NCBI GenBank assembly: GCA_038227135.1
Contig: JBBRQC010000009.1
Location: 22,123-86,122, forward strand
Direction of reading: 5' to 3'
DNA: 64,000 bases
Source: UBA4720 sp038227135
GTDB lineage: Bacteria; Gemmatimonadota; Gemmatimonadetes; Gemmatimonadales; Gemmatimonadaceae
The position numbers and the translations under genes are program-made. Each line of letters starts with the position of its first letter. The stretch's first letter is position 1. Positions 1 through 8,854 of this stretch are shown here, piece after piece. The notes under the pieces were generated by a model that saw only the letters and a list, made by a program, of their open reading frames with translations, was not told the DNA's origin and searched no databases.

Positions 1-1
1 G

Positions 2-172
2 GAGATTGTTCGACTGGATTCTGACGAAATCGAGTTGGCGCTCGATGAGCCGGTCTCCGCGATCACACCCGGCCAATCGATGGTGCTGTACGACGGCGAT
101 CGGGTGCTGGGCGGTGGTTTCATCGAAGCTTCGCGAGGCCAGCGACCCGCGCTGCCCGTGTTGGCGGCGTAG
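2..172 (+). CDS. mnmA: tRNA-specific 2-thiouridylase MnmA, C-terminal fragment
   Basis: The window opens inside this gene; 56 C-terminal residues read in frame from base 2 to a TAG at 170-172. They match the C-terminal beta-barrel of MnmA: an acidic strand, then AITPGQSMVLYDGDRVLGGG and the closing GGFIEAS strand. MnmA thiolates U34 of Lys, Glu and Gln tRNAs in the cytoplasm. The catalytic cysteines and ATP loop lie outside the window. A second TAG follows immediately. The call rests on the short conserved tail only. Confidence 0.75.
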   Translation, partial: EIVRLDSDEIELALDEPVSAITPGQSMVLYDGDRVLGGGFIEASRGQRPALPVLAA

Positions 173-253
173 TAGGGCTGCATCGGCCTGCACGGCACAT
201 TCAGAAGTTTTTTTGACAAGTATCTTCGCGTTCCGCCCCACTTCTTCCGACCA

Positions 254-1765
254 ATGATCAAGACATTCGCTTGCCTGGCTCTCCTCTGCGCAACCGCTCC
301 TCTCATTGCCCAGACGAGTGTCGATACGTCCGGCACTGCCGCCATCGTCCGCCAGGCGACCGACCACTCGGAAGTGATGAAGAATCTCCAGTACCTGGCG
401 GATATCATCGGACCGCGTTTGACCGGCTCTCCTGCGATGCGCCGTGCCAACGACTGGACGGTGGACCAGTTCAAGTCCTATGGTCTGAGCGCCGCGCTCG
501 AGTCGTGGGATTTCGGTGTGACCTGGGAACGCGGCCCGGTGTTCGCGCGACTGGTCGCGCCATTTCAGCGTAGCGTCACCGCTCACAGCTGGGCGTGGAC
601 CGCGGGCACCGAGGGCACGCCGTTAGCAGGGCCCGTAATGCTGGTGAACGTGTCGTCACCCGAAAGCCTGGCTGTTTACCGGGATCACATGAGGGGAGCG
701 TGGCTTCTTACCGGACAGCCGGCGAACATCTTCAATCCTGACGGGCCACCGATGACCGCAGCGGACTCAGCGGCCGTCCGTGCCCGCTTCAGTCAGCCTC
801 GACCGCCTCAGGACACGTCGGCCGCCGCAGTGGCTCGCCGGCGTCAGTTCCAGACCGACGTGCCCTATCTGTTGAAGCAGGCCGGCGCGCTCGGCCGCCT
901 CACTGACGGTAGCAAGGAACAGGGCCTCATGACGATGAGCGGCTCACCCTATTCTGTGTCGCCGCTGCCCAACCTCGTCATCGCTCACGAGGACTTTGCA
1001 CAGATCGCGCGTCTCATCCAGAACGGTGTCACTCCCCGGTTCGAGGCCGCGGTCAGCAATTCGATGGGAACCAAACCTGTTCAGCAGTACAACACGGTGG
1101 CAGAAATCCGTGGGACGGAGAAGCCCGGCGAAGTAGTTATCCTCGGCGCTCATCTCGACAGCTGGGATCTCGGCACGGGAGCAACTGACAACGGCACGGG
1201 CTCGATGGTGGTGCTCGAAGCCGCGCGCGCTATCGCACAGTCCGGACTCAAGCCGAAGCGCACGATCCGTTTCATCCTGTTCAGCGGCGAGGAGGAAGGA
1301 CTGTTGGGTTCCGCGGCGTACGCGGCACAGCACATGGCGACTGCCGACAGCATCCAGGCGGTGCTGGTGCTGGACAACGGTACCGGGATGATTACGGGAC
1401 AGGCGCTCCAGGGACGAAACCAGGACGAGCAGCTCTGGAAGGATCTCCTGGCTCCCGTGTCGTCACTGGGAGCGAAGAACGTGCGACAGGGCAACAAGGG
1501 CGGGACCGACCACCTGTCGTTCATTCCCTACGGCGTGCCGGGCTGGAACTTCGACCAGGAATCGCGCGGCTACAACCACACGCATCACTCGCAGGTCGAC
1601 ACGTTCGATCACGCCATCGCGAGCGACCTCATTCAGGCGTCGGCTGTGACGGCCGCCACGGCCTTCGAGCTCGCGAATCTTCCTGCCCTCCTGCCCCGCG
1701 GAGCGAAGACCCCCGTCGTCCCGCGGACAATTGCCAGACCGTCGGCGGGGCTCGCGCCCAACTAG
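254..1765 (+). CDS. secreted M28 family zinc aminopeptidase/carboxypeptidase
   Basis: A 503-aa protein with an N-terminal signal peptide (hydrophobic core FACLALLCATAPLIAQ, cleavage probably after AQ). The C-terminal half is an M28 catalytic domain. The co-catalytic zinc ligands appear in order: GAHLDSW (His about 300), ATDNGTGS (Asp about 312), SGEEEGLLG (catalytic and ligand Glu about 346-348), VLDNGTG, and a His-rich NHTHHSQVDT near 442-445. Family members remove N- or C-terminal residues from peptides outside the cytoplasm. The region between the signal peptide and catalytic domain probably holds the PA-like insert seen in carboxypeptidase-Q-type enzymes. It stands 81 bp after mnmA and is followed by secreted sugar hydrolases, suggesting a degradative role. 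Exact specificity cannot be read. Confidence 0.88.
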   Translation: MIKTFACLALLCATAPLIAQTSVDTSGTAAIVRQATDHSEVMKNLQYLADIIGPRLTGSPAMRRANDWTVDQFKSYGLSAALESWDFGVTWERGPVFARLVAPFQRSVTAHSWAWTAGTEGTPLAGPVMLVNVSSPESLAVYRDHMRGAWLLTGQPANIFNPDGPPMTAADSAAVRARFSQPRPPQDTSAAAVARRRQFQTDVPYLLKQAGALGRLTDGSKEQGLMTMSGSPYSVSPLPNLVIAHEDFAQIARLIQNGVTPRFEAAVSNSMGTKPVQQYNTVAEIRGTEKPGEVVILGAHLDSWDLGTGATDNGTGSMVVLEAARAIAQSGLKPKRTIRFILFSGEEEGLLGSAAYAAQHMATADSIQAVLVLDNGTGMITGQALQGRNQDEQLWKDLLAPVSSLGAKNVRQGNKGGTDHLSFIPYGVPGWNFDQESRGYNHTHHSQVDTFDHAIASDLIQASAVTAATAFELANLPALLPRGAKTPVVPRTIARPSAGLAPN

Positions 1766-1821
1766 CCTCGCGGAAGTGCCTGTCGCAAGTTTGTGCACCC
1801 AACTAAGACAGGAGACGCTGG

Positions 1822-3414
1822 ATGTCATCACGTGGAGTGTTTTCGTGCTCGAGCCTCGCGTTGGCACTCGCGGGTGCCGCGTTCGTATCGGCGTGTAGTC
1901 CTCCCGCTCCTGCACGGCCGCCGTCACCGGTTTCCGGTACAGTGGCGCCTCGAGTCATCCCTGCGCCCGCGTCCCTCACTCTAACTGGGGGCGCGCCGTT
2001 CGAGCTGACGCGCGCGACCCGCATCACGCTTGTCGGATCCAGCCCGGAACTGGCCGCGATCGGAGAAACGCTTTCCGCGCTGCTTCGCAAATCGACGCAG
2101 TTCGCTTTTCCGGTGGCCGCCACGCCCACGGGTAGCGGCACCGGCGGCATCGAGCTCCGCCTCACGAGCGATGCGCCCTCTTTCGGCGAAGAGGGTTATC
2201 GACTAACCGTAACGACGGATTCGGTACGGCTGGTTGCCAATTCACCCGCTGGTTTGTTTCATGGCGTTGAGACGATCAGGCAACTGCTGCCCGTGGAGAT
2301 CGAATCTGACATGGGGGTGGAGCGCAGCATCTGGCCCATTCCAGCGCTCAGCATCGTGGACCAGCCACGTTTTGCCTGGCGAGGAGCTATGCTCGACGTC
2401 TCGCGCCACTTCTTCACCGTACGGGAAGTCCAGCAGTACATCGACCTCATGGCGCTCTACAAGCTGAACGTGTTGCACCTCGGTTTGACCAACGATCAGG
2501 GATGGCGAATCCAGATCAACTCTCGTCCGAAGCTCACCGCCGTCGGCTCACTCACACAGGTCGGAGGTGGACCCGGCGGTTTCTATAGCCAGCAGGACTA
2601 TCAGGACATCATTCGGTACGCACGGGCGCGATATATCACGATCGTCCCTGAGATAGATATGCCCAGCCACTCCAATGCGGCTTTGAGTGCCTACCCTGAG
2701 CTTTCGTGCGGCTCGCGGCCGCCCACTCCTTACACTGGAACCGAGGTTGGCTTTAGCACCTTTTGCGTCGATAAGGATGAGACGTATGCCTTCATCGACG
2801 ACGTGATTCGCGAGGTCAGCTCGCTGACACCGGGTCCGTATCTTCACGTCGGTGGTGATGAGGTGCAGGTGCTCACCGCAGAGCAGTACATACGCTTTGT
2901 CGAACGCGTGCAGACGATCATCTACAAGTACGGGAAGACAATGATCGGTTGGGAGGAGATCACGAAGGCGCGAATCAGGCCGACTACCATCGCGCAGCAA
3001 TGGAAAAGCGATTCGGCGACGGCGGCGCTCAAGTACGGCGCCAAGTTAATCCTCTCACCGTCGAACAAGACCTACCTCGACATGAAATACAGCCCGACGA
3101 CGGAGCTCGGGCTCAGATGGGCAGGATTGATCGAGGTTAATGACGCTTACAACTGGGATCCCGCCCTCTACCTCGCCGGAGTCACGGAGCAGAATATTGT
3201 TGGGGTCGAAGCAGCTCTCTGGAGTGAGACGGTGCGGAACATAACAGCCGCCGAGTATCTGGCAATGCCGCGTCTGGTGGCCATCGCCGAAGTTGCGTGG
3301 ACGCCACAAGCTTCCCGCGAGTGGCAAGACTTCCGCTCGAGGCTCGCCGCCCACGCTCCACGCTGGAACTACCTCGGTATCAATTATTATCGGTCACCGC
3401 AGATCCCGTGGTAA
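1822..3414 (+). CDS. GH20 beta-N-acetylhexosaminidase, lipoprotein
   Basis: A 530-aa protein starting at an ATG preceded by AGGAG six bases upstream. A lipobox-like FVSAC near residue 25 suggests lipid anchoring at the envelope. An N-terminal GH20b-type alpha/beta domain is followed by a TIM barrel starting near FAWRGAMLDVSRHF. The catalytic Asp-Glu pair is in HVGGDEV (about residues 346-347), with the substrate-binding region EIDMPSHSNAALSAYPELSC upstream and WAGLIEVNDAYNWDP and VEAALWSETVRN downstream. The family uses substrate-assisted catalysis to release terminal GlcNAc or GalNAc, for example from chitin oligomers or glycans. The DUF1080 gene overlaps its stop, so the two are probably co-expressed. 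Confidence 0.92.
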   Translation: MSSRGVFSCSSLALALAGAAFVSACSPPAPARPPSPVSGTVAPRVIPAPASLTLTGGAPFELTRATRITLVGSSPELAAIGETLSALLRKSTQFAFPVAATPTGSGTGGIELRLTSDAPSFGEEGYRLTVTTDSVRLVANSPAGLFHGVETIRQLLPVEIESDMGVERSIWPIPALSIVDQPRFAWRGAMLDVSRHFFTVREVQQYIDLMALYKLNVLHLGLTNDQGWRIQINSRPKLTAVGSLTQVGGGPGGFYSQQDYQDIIRYARARYITIVPEIDMPSHSNAALSAYPELSCGSRPPTPYTGTEVGFSTFCVDKDETYAFIDDVIREVSSLTPGPYLHVGGDEVQVLTAEQYIRFVERVQTIIYKYGKTMIGWEEITKARIRPTTIAQQWKSDSATAALKYGAKLILSPSNKTYLDMKYSPTTELGLRWAGLIEVNDAYNWDPALYLAGVTEQNIVGVEAALWSETVRNITAAEYLAMPRLVAIAEVAWTPQASREWQDFRSRLAAHAPRWNYLGINYYRSPQIPW

Positions 3415-4148
3415 AGCCCGCCCCGTTGATTATTTCGCTGGCGCTGGTTGGGACAATGACATCTCAATCGCCCGCTCAGGACGCTGCGCCGTTTCCTGCG
3501 CCCAACGTCGAGCCGCGCATCGTCACTCCCGGAAGGACGAGCGCGGATCCACCGTCGGATGCCGTCGTCCTTTTCGACGGAAAGAATCTCGCGAGCTGGC
3601 GCGGCAGCGATGGAAGCCCGGCGAAGTGGCAGGTCAGAGATGGCTACATGGAAGTTGCGGCGGGAGCGGGCGACATCCACACTGCGCAGCCGTTCGGCGA
3701 CTGCCAGCTTCACATCGAGTGGGCGACACCCTCGCTCGTCAAAGGCGATGGTCAGGAGCGCGGCAACAGCGGCGTCTTTCTGATGGATCACTACGAGATT
3801 CAGGTGCTCGATTCGTACGACAACAAGACCTACTTCCACGGTCAGGCGGGATCAGTTTACAAACAGTACGCTCCGTTGGTGAACGCGTCGCGGCCGCCGG
3901 GTCAGTGGCAGAGTTACGACATCATCTTCAGGGCGCCGACATTCGACGAGCAGGGCAAGCCGATCGAACGGGCACGCGTCACGGTCCTGCACAACGGCGT
4001 TCTCATCCAGAACAACGTCGAGATTTTCGGGAACACCTATAACGACAGGCCGGCGGTGTACACTGCTCACCCGGCGCTCGAGCCACTGCGGCTGCAGGAT
4101 CATGGGAATCCCGTCCGGTACCGTAACATCTGGATTAGACGGTTGTGA
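3408..4148 (+). CDS. secreted DUF1080 (3-keto-disaccharide hydrolase-type) protein
   Basis: I chose the GTG at 3408, which overlaps the GH20 stop. It gives Met-Val-Lys-Pro and a hydrophobic core LIISLALVGT ending SPAQ, a convincing signal peptide. An ATG at 3297 would overlap the GH20 gene by 118 bp and the ATG at 3456 would cut the signal in half. The mature part, about 220 aa, is one DUF1080 concanavalin-like sandwich: VVLFDGKNLASW, then FGDCQLHIEW, GNSGVFLMDHYEIQVLDSY, and a C-terminal HPALEPLRLQDHGNPVRYRNIWIR. The family includes glycoside hydrolases acting on 3-keto-glucosides and is typically extracytoplasmic. The partner GH20 suggests joint use of amino-sugar polymers. Confidence 0.85.
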   Translation: MVKPAPLIISLALVGTMTSQSPAQDAAPFPAPNVEPRIVTPGRTSADPPSDAVVLFDGKNLASWRGSDGSPAKWQVRDGYMEVAAGAGDIHTAQPFGDCQLHIEWATPSLVKGDGQERGNSGVFLMDHYEIQVLDSYDNKTYFHGQAGSVYKQYAPLVNASRPPGQWQSYDIIFRAPTFDEQGKPIERARVTVLHNGVLIQNNVEIFGNTYNDRPAVYTAHPALEPLRLQDHGNPVRYRNIWIRRL

Positions 4149-4166
4149 ATTGGGATCGCTGCTTGT

Positions 4167-4211
4167 CAGGTGCCAACTGAATGGAACACGGTTCGGTTCA
4201 GTTGGCACCTG
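4167..4211. repeat. 15-bp perfect inverted repeat between convergent genes
   Basis: CAGGTGCCAACTGAA at 4167-4181 is exactly mirrored by TTCAGTTGGCACCTG at 4197-4211, with a 15-nt loop. It lies 18 bp after the DUF1080 stop and before the convergent dnaJ end. Neither side carries a T-run, so it is not a classical intrinsic terminator, though it could still stop or stabilise transcripts. A near-identical half copy is found at 22292-22306. Confidence 0.6.
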
Positions 4212-4385
4212 GGAACTCCCAACAGCGAGATAGCGTTAGCGCGTGACCCGCACGTTCACGTTCGGCGTCTGATACTTCATGTACAGTCGCAGCCACAGCG
4301 CGCTGGATCTGCTCCCCGAGAGAGTCCGTGTTGCACACGGAAAATGTCGGAGGCATCCCCTTGAAGAAGTCGAGAGGGTTGGAAC

Positions 4386-5534
4386 CTAGTATTTCATCCC
4401 GCCGGAATCGGCGAAGTCCTTCATCATTTGCTCCTGCTCTTCGGACAGCTTTTCAGGAATGGCGATGGAGACCTCGACGATCAGGTCGCCCTTCTGGTCT
4501 CCCTTCTGGATTCCCTGGCCGCGCACCCGCAAACGCTTCCCCGACGGAGTGCCGGGTGGAATCTTGATCGCCACCTTTTTGCCGTCGAGCGTTTTGACGC
4601 TGATCTTCGTGCCGAGCGTCGCCTGCGCGATGTTGAGCGGAACCTTTGCGATGACGTCGAGCCCGTCCCGGCTGTAGAACTTGTCGGCCTGCACGTTGAA
4701 AGTGATCATCAAATCACCCGGCGGCCCATTCGCTGTTCCCTTTCCACCCTGACCCTTCAACCGGATCTTCGAACCACTATCTACTCCCGGGGGCACGTTG
4801 ATCACGACCTTCCGTTTGACGCGCACATCACCGGCGCCGTGGCATGTCGGGCAAGGCTCGGTGGGGACTTGGCCCTTTCCGAGGCACACCGGACACGTCC
4901 GGTTGACGGCGAAGCCGCCCTGACCGAAAGAGATCACACCCCTTCCGTTGCACTCTGGGCAGATCTTGAGCTGGGCACCCGGCGCCGCTCCCGTGCCGTG
5001 ACAAGTGGGGCACTCCTCCCGAACTTCCAGCTCTATCGGAACCTTTCCGCCGCGCGCTGCCGTGCGAAACGGGATGTCGAGGTTCGCTTCGACAGTATCT
5101 CCCTTTTCCGGGCCGCGCGGGCGCGATGCTCCGCGAGCTTCCCCACCTCCGAACATCGAGCTGAAGAGGTCGCCCAACCCGCCCAATCCGCCGATATCGA
5201 AGTCCTGAAAGTTGATGGTCTGCTCGCCAGCCTTCGACCGCCCGCCGAATCCACCGGCACCTCCGGCGCGAGAACGTCCGCCGCCGAAACCGCCGGACGC
5301 TCCATCGAACGCGCCGTAGCGGCGCATCTCGTCGTACTGCTTTCGTTTTGAGGGGTCGCTCAGGACGTTGTTCGCTTCCGATATTTCCTTGAATCGCTCG
5401 CCGGCCTTTGCGTCGTTGGCGTTGGCGTCGGGATGGAATTTCTTGGCGAGCTTGCGGTAGGCCTTCTTGATCTCGTCCTGCGAAGCCGTCGAGCTTACGC
5501 CGAGTACGTTGTAGAAATCCTTGGACTGGGCCAT
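4386..5534 (-). CDS. dnaJ: chaperone protein DnaJ
   Basis: A 382-aa type I DnaJ with all standard parts. The J-domain (residues 1-70) carries HPD in AKKFHPDAN. A Gly/Phe-rich linker (about 75-130, GGFGGGRSRAGGAGGFGG) follows. Four zinc-binding CxxCxGxG repeats are visible as CPTCHGTG, CPECNGRG, CPVCLGKG and CPTCHGAG, and then two substrate-binding beta domains end with DFADSGGMKY. DnaJ delivers unfolded clients to DnaK and stimulates its ATPase. It lies 23 bp downstream of grpE on the same strand; dnaK is not in the window. I found no CIRCE element upstream of this pair. Confidence 0.97.
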   Translation of the reverse strand: MAQSKDFYNVLGVSSTASQDEIKKAYRKLAKKFHPDANANDAKAGERFKEISEANNVLSDPSKRKQYDEMRRYGAFDGASGGFGGGRSRAGGAGGFGGRSKAGEQTINFQDFDIGGLGGLGDLFSSMFGGGEARGASRPRGPEKGDTVEANLDIPFRTAARGGKVPIELEVREECPTCHGTGAAPGAQLKICPECNGRGVISFGQGGFAVNRTCPVCLGKGQVPTEPCPTCHGAGDVRVKRKVVINVPPGVDSGSKIRLKGQGGKGTANGPPGDLMITFNVQADKFYSRDGLDVIAKVPLNIAQATLGTKISVKTLDGKKVAIKIPPGTPSGKRLRVRGQGIQKGDQKGDLIVEVSIAIPEKLSEEQEQMMKDFADSGGMKY

Positions 5535-5557
5535 TTATTGGGCGAGCGAGACAGCCG

Positions 5558-6193
5558 TCAGCCGTTCCACTGCTTCACCACCACGCGGGCGGGACGCAGC
5601 AGCTGCGACCTGAATAGGTATCCTGGCTGGTAGACGCGCGAGACCACGTGATCGTCCTCGCGCGCCGTGGTCGGCTCCGTCGCTACCGCTTCATGCAGCG
5701 CAGGATCAAAGGTCTCTCCAAGCGGGTTGACGATCTCCAGGCCGGCCCCGCCCAGAGCTTTCAGCAGCTTCTTCTCCACCATGTCGACGCCCTGCACAAC
5801 CGTGGTGGCGTCGGTCGTTGCCGGATCGATGTGAGCGAAGCGCGCGACGTCGTCGAGCGCCTCCACCAGCTGTCTCACGAGGTCGGCCTGCGCGCGGGTG
5901 CCGGCGTCCTGGCGCTCTTTCGCCGAACGCTTGCGATAATTGTCGTATTCCGCGGCGAGCCGAAGGTATTTGTCGCGCTCGGTTGCCAAGTCGTCGGCGC
6001 GCGGATCGCTGGTGTCACGCACCGATGTATCGCTTCCCGCACTCTCCGCCATCTCAGTGTCGGCGCTGCCGTTGAACGGGGGATCCTGCGCCCGCGCATC
6101 CGCGCCCCCACCGGGAGCGAAGTCGTCCTCCGAGCCCATCACATCCTCTTCACCCAGAGGGGCCTGATCACCCTTCTTTTTCGAGTGTCTCAT
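5558..6193 (-). CDS. grpE: nucleotide exchange factor GrpE
   Basis: A 211-aa GrpE. An acidic, low-complexity N-terminus (about 75 aa) precedes a long coiled coil beginning TERDKYLRLAAEYDNYRKR. The C-terminal beta domain shows the family pattern GLEIVNPLGETFDPALHEAV and VYQPGYLFRSQLLRPARVVV. GrpE releases ADP from DnaK in the DnaK-DnaJ cycle. It sits 9 bp after cinA and 23 bp before dnaJ, so it probably shares the long transcript from upstream. The extended acidic tail is longer than in many homologs. Confidence 0.96.
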   Translation of the reverse strand: MRHSKKKGDQAPLGEEDVMGSEDDFAPGGGADARAQDPPFNGSADTEMAESAGSDTSVRDTSDPRADDLATERDKYLRLAAEYDNYRKRSAKERQDAGTRAQADLVRQLVEALDDVARFAHIDPATTDATTVVQGVDMVEKKLLKALGGAGLEIVNPLGETFDPALHEAVATEPTTAREDDHVVSRVYQPGYLFRSQLLRPARVVVKQWNG

Positions 6194-6202
6194 GTCGGAA
6201 AC

Positions 6203-7477
6203 TTAACCTTTTGCAAGAGTGCGACGTACCATCTCCAGAGCAGCCTGCGCCGAGCGCTGCCTTATTTCCGGGCGATCTCCGACAACATGGAAGCGGCGTG
6301 CCTTCGCGTCCGGGCCGTCTATCGCAATCCACACGAGCCCGACCGGCTTCTCCGGCGTGCCCCCTCCCGGTCCGGCGATCCCCGTCACTGAAACCCCGAC
6401 ATCGGCGCCGGTTATCTTGCGCACACCCGCCGCCATCTGAAGCGCTGCTTCCTCGCTCACCGCGCCATAGCGTTCCAGATCATCCGGGCGGACGCCGAGC
6501 AGCTGCTTCTTTATATCGTTGTGGTAGGCTATTACGCCCCCGACAAACACGTCGCTCGATCCGGGTATGCTCGTGATCCGCTCGCCCAGCATGCCGCCCG
6601 TGCAGCTCTCGGCAACGGCGAGCGTAAGCCTCAGAGCGCGACACCTCTCGAGGACAACTGCGGCGAGGTCGGCGTCGTCCTCTCCGTATGCGTACGCGTC
6701 CACTCTGCTCCGCAGTTTCACTACCGCTTGCTCGGCGAGCTCCTGGGCGCGTGCCGGAGGCATTCCCTTCGCGGTGACGCGCAGATCAACACCGGCGACA
6801 CCAGGCAAATAGGCAAGGGAAAGCGATCCGAGCTCCGACCCAGGACCGCCCAGGAAATCCCTACCCAGCAGCTCGGCGATCGCTGATTCCGCGATGCCCG
6901 TTGTACGCAACGTGCGCGAGAGCACAATGCTCTCGACGCCTTTCATCCGTGTCTGAATCTCCGGCAACAGCTCTTCGGCCAGCATTCCGCGCATCTCTCG
7001 CGGCACGCCCGGCATCATCGCCACCCAGCGGCCAGCCTCGTCCTCCAACCAGATGCCGGGAGCGGTTCCATGACGATTGACCAGTATTCGCGCTCCCTCG
7101 GGGATTTCCGCCTGTATCCGGTTGGTCGAGGGAAAGGCGCTGTTGGGAAATCGGGTGCGCCAACGCTCCTCGAGCCTCGCGGCGATGGTCTCGTCGAGCT
7201 TCATCGCCCGACCGAAGATTCGAGCAATCACCGGCTTGGTCAGATCGTCGCTCGTTGGGCCGAGACCGCCGGTTGTGATCACGGCTCCGGTCCGGTCGAC
7301 CGCTTCCCGAACAGCGTGCGCAATCTTTTCGGCGTCGTCGCCGACAGTCGTGCGACGCACGATCTCGATTCCCGCCGCCGCCAGCACGCGCGAGATATGC
7401 GCCGCGTTTGTATCTATCGTGAAGCCGAGGAGGAGCTCGTCACCAATGGTGATCAGCTCGACCTGGCTGGCGGTCAA
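6203..7477 (-). CDS. cinA: CinA family protein (competence/damage-inducible; NMN amidohydrolase)
   Basis: The N-terminal molybdopterin-binding-like domain begins VELITIGDELLLGFTIDTNA. The C-terminal CinA domain shows VAESCTGGMLGERITSIPGSSDVFVGGVIAY and VSVTGIAGPGGGTPEKPVGLVW, typical of nicotinamide-mononucleotide deamidase. I set the start at the TTG at 7477, whose last bases overlap the pgsA TGA (TTGA), giving 424 aa, the usual CinA length; longer in-frame starts lie inside pgsA. The domain pair recycles NMN to NaMN and has been tied to competence in some species. pgsA is upstream and grpE downstream. Confidence 0.93.
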   Translation of the reverse strand: MTASQVELITIGDELLLGFTIDTNAAHISRVLAAAGIEIVRRTTVGDDAEKIAHAVREAVDRTGAVITTGGLGPTSDDLTKPVIARIFGRAMKLDETIAARLEERWRTRFPNSAFPSTNRIQAEIPEGARILVNRHGTAPGIWLEDEAGRWVAMMPGVPREMRGMLAEELLPEIQTRMKGVESIVLSRTLRTTGIAESAIAELLGRDFLGGPGSELGSLSLAYLPGVAGVDLRVTAKGMPPARAQELAEQAVVKLRSRVDAYAYGEDDADLAAVVLERCRALRLTLAVAESCTGGMLGERITSIPGSSDVFVGGVIAYHNDIKKQLLGVRPDDLERYGAVSEEAALQMAAGVRKITGADVGVSVTGIAGPGGGTPEKPVGLVWIAIDGPDAKARRFHVVGDRPEIRQRSAQAALEMVRRTLAKG

Positions 7478-8145
7478 CGGGCGAACACGCCGGCGTACCG
7501 CCGGAGATAGAGGCCGAGCGAATAGACTGTGAGAACCACTGAAGTGACCATCGTGACGGTGCCGACAATGCCGTTGAAATAGGCGAAGGCGCGCCACTCG
7601 GGGGTGTTCCACCCATTACGGGCGGCAAGGGTCGCGGCGAAGAACCAGAAATAGGCCGACCCGACCCACACGGACTGAAACCCGGTCTTCCATTTGGCCG
7701 GGCCGATGGCGGAGATGACAACTCCACGACGCGCTGCCGCCTGGCGGAAAACCGTCATGAATATCTCGCGTCCGATCACGAGTGCGACGACCCACCACGC
7801 GAGATAGACGGGACCGAACGGGGTGAGAAAGGGGAGGCGGCCAGCGTCCATGCTCTCCGCGCGCGTAGGAATGAAAGGATCATTGGGTGGCGCCATCAGA
7901 ACGAACATGGGAATCAACGTTGCGAACAGGAGCAGCTTGTCCGCCAGTGGGTCGAGCAGGCGTCCGAGATCGGTGATGAGATTGCGTGTCCGCGCCAGCA
8001 TGCCATCGTAGTAGTCCGTAACTGCGGCGATGACGTACAGCACAAATGCAATGAGCCTCGCGCCGGGCGAGTTGATGAAGGGGAGTGCGGCGATGAAGGG
8101 CGCGGCGAGTATGCGGCCGGCCGTGATCGTGTTGGGAAGATTCAC
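7474..8145 (-). CDS. pgsA: CDP-diacylglycerol--glycerol-3-phosphate 3-phosphatidyltransferase
   Basis: A 223-aa integral membrane enzyme starting at a GTG. The CDP-alcohol phosphatidyltransferase signature D(x2)DG(x2)AR(x8)G(x3)D(x3)D is intact, as DYYDGMLARTRNLITDLGRL followed by LDPLADK near residues 42-70. Several hydrophobic segments follow. It makes phosphatidylglycerol phosphate, the committed step to phosphatidylglycerol. A pgsA-cinA neighbourhood is common in bacteria, and the stop overlaps the cinA start. At 223 aa it is somewhat longer than typical PgsA (about 180-200). Confidence 0.93.
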   Translation of the reverse strand: MNLPNTITAGRILAAPFIAALPFINSPGARLIAFVLYVIAAVTDYYDGMLARTRNLITDLGRLLDPLADKLLLFATLIPMFVLMAPPNDPFIPTRAESMDAGRLPFLTPFGPVYLAWWVVALVIGREIFMTVFRQAAARRGVVISAIGPAKWKTGFQSVWVGSAYFWFFAATLAARNGWNTPEWRAFAYFNGIVGTVTMVTSVVLTVYSLGLYLRRYAGVFAR

Positions 8146-8164
8146 CGGAGGCTCTCCACCCCCG

Positions 8165-8842
8165 CTAGGCGAGCGCCTTCAGCACCAGCTTGCTAACGGC
8201 CTTGAGCGTATCGAACACGCCATCTCCCTGCACGGCAATTGCCTCGAAATAGGGCGCGCGCTCGACCCACTCTCCGCCCGAATGCTGCTCGATCAGGTTC
8301 TCACCGGCGTGGTACGGATCGGGAGTGACGCGACGCTTGGTCGGCTCTTCCACTTCCCAGCCGGGATTGAGCGCCGCCTGCAGATCGTCGATCGGAGCGG
8401 CGTTCGGCAGGTCGCGCTTGTTGTACTGAATCACGAACGGCATCTGGGTGAGATCGTAGCCGTACTCCGACATGTTGTCGTAGAGATTCTGCATCGACTC
8501 GAGATTGGCTTCCATGCGCTCCGCCTGCGAGTCCCCGACGAAGACTATGCCATCCACGTTCTTGAGTATCAACTTCCGGCTGGCATTGTAATAGACCTGG
8601 CCAGGCACGGTATACAGGTGGAAGCGGGTCTTGAATCCGCGAATGGTTCCAAGATCGACGGGAAGAAAATCGAAGAAGAGCGTACGCTCTGTCTCGGTGG
8701 CCAGGGATATGAGCTTGCCGCGCGTCTCCGGCTTGACCTTGCCGTAGACGTGCTCGAGATTCGTGGTCTTGCCGCCCAGCCCGGGACCATAGTAAACGAT
8801 CTTACAATTGATCTCGCGCGAGGCGTAGTTGATCATCGACAC
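8165..8842 (-). CDS. mglA: MglA-type small Ras-like GTPase
   Basis: A 225-aa protein whose N-terminus, MSMINYASREINCKIVYYGP, closely resembles myxobacterial MglA. The P-loop is GPGLGGKTT (residues 19-27). Further motifs are TERTLFFDF, FLPVDLGTIRGFKTRFHLYTVPGQV (switch II/G3 region) and the G4-like QYNKRDLP. MglA-GTP marks the leading pole and drives gliding or type IV pilus motility in Myxococcus and sets polarity in other bacteria. Its GAP, a roadblock protein, is encoded 12 bp upstream. No motility motor genes are in the window. Confidence 0.92.
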   Translation of the reverse strand: MSMINYASREINCKIVYYGPGLGGKTTNLEHVYGKVKPETRGKLISLATETERTLFFDFLPVDLGTIRGFKTRFHLYTVPGQVYYNASRKLILKNVDGIVFVGDSQAERMEANLESMQNLYDNMSEYGYDLTQMPFVIQYNKRDLPNAAPIDDLQAALNPGWEVEEPTKRRVTPDPYHAGENLIEQHSGGEWVERAPYFEAIAVQGDGVFDTLKAVSKLVLKALA

Positions 8843-8854
8843 GCTAGCTCTTCC

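Noticed and set aside
213..241. Perfect TTGACA before the M28 gene
   Set aside because: No matching -10 box is found at the right distance, so I do not call a promoter.
4428..5351. A 307-aa + strand frame opposite dnaJ
   Set aside because: Shadow of dnaJ; the real protein has all J-domain and zinc motifs.
6194..6202. CIRCE/HrcA control of grpE-dnaJ
   Set aside because: The gap to cinA is only 9 bp and no CIRCE palindrome is present.
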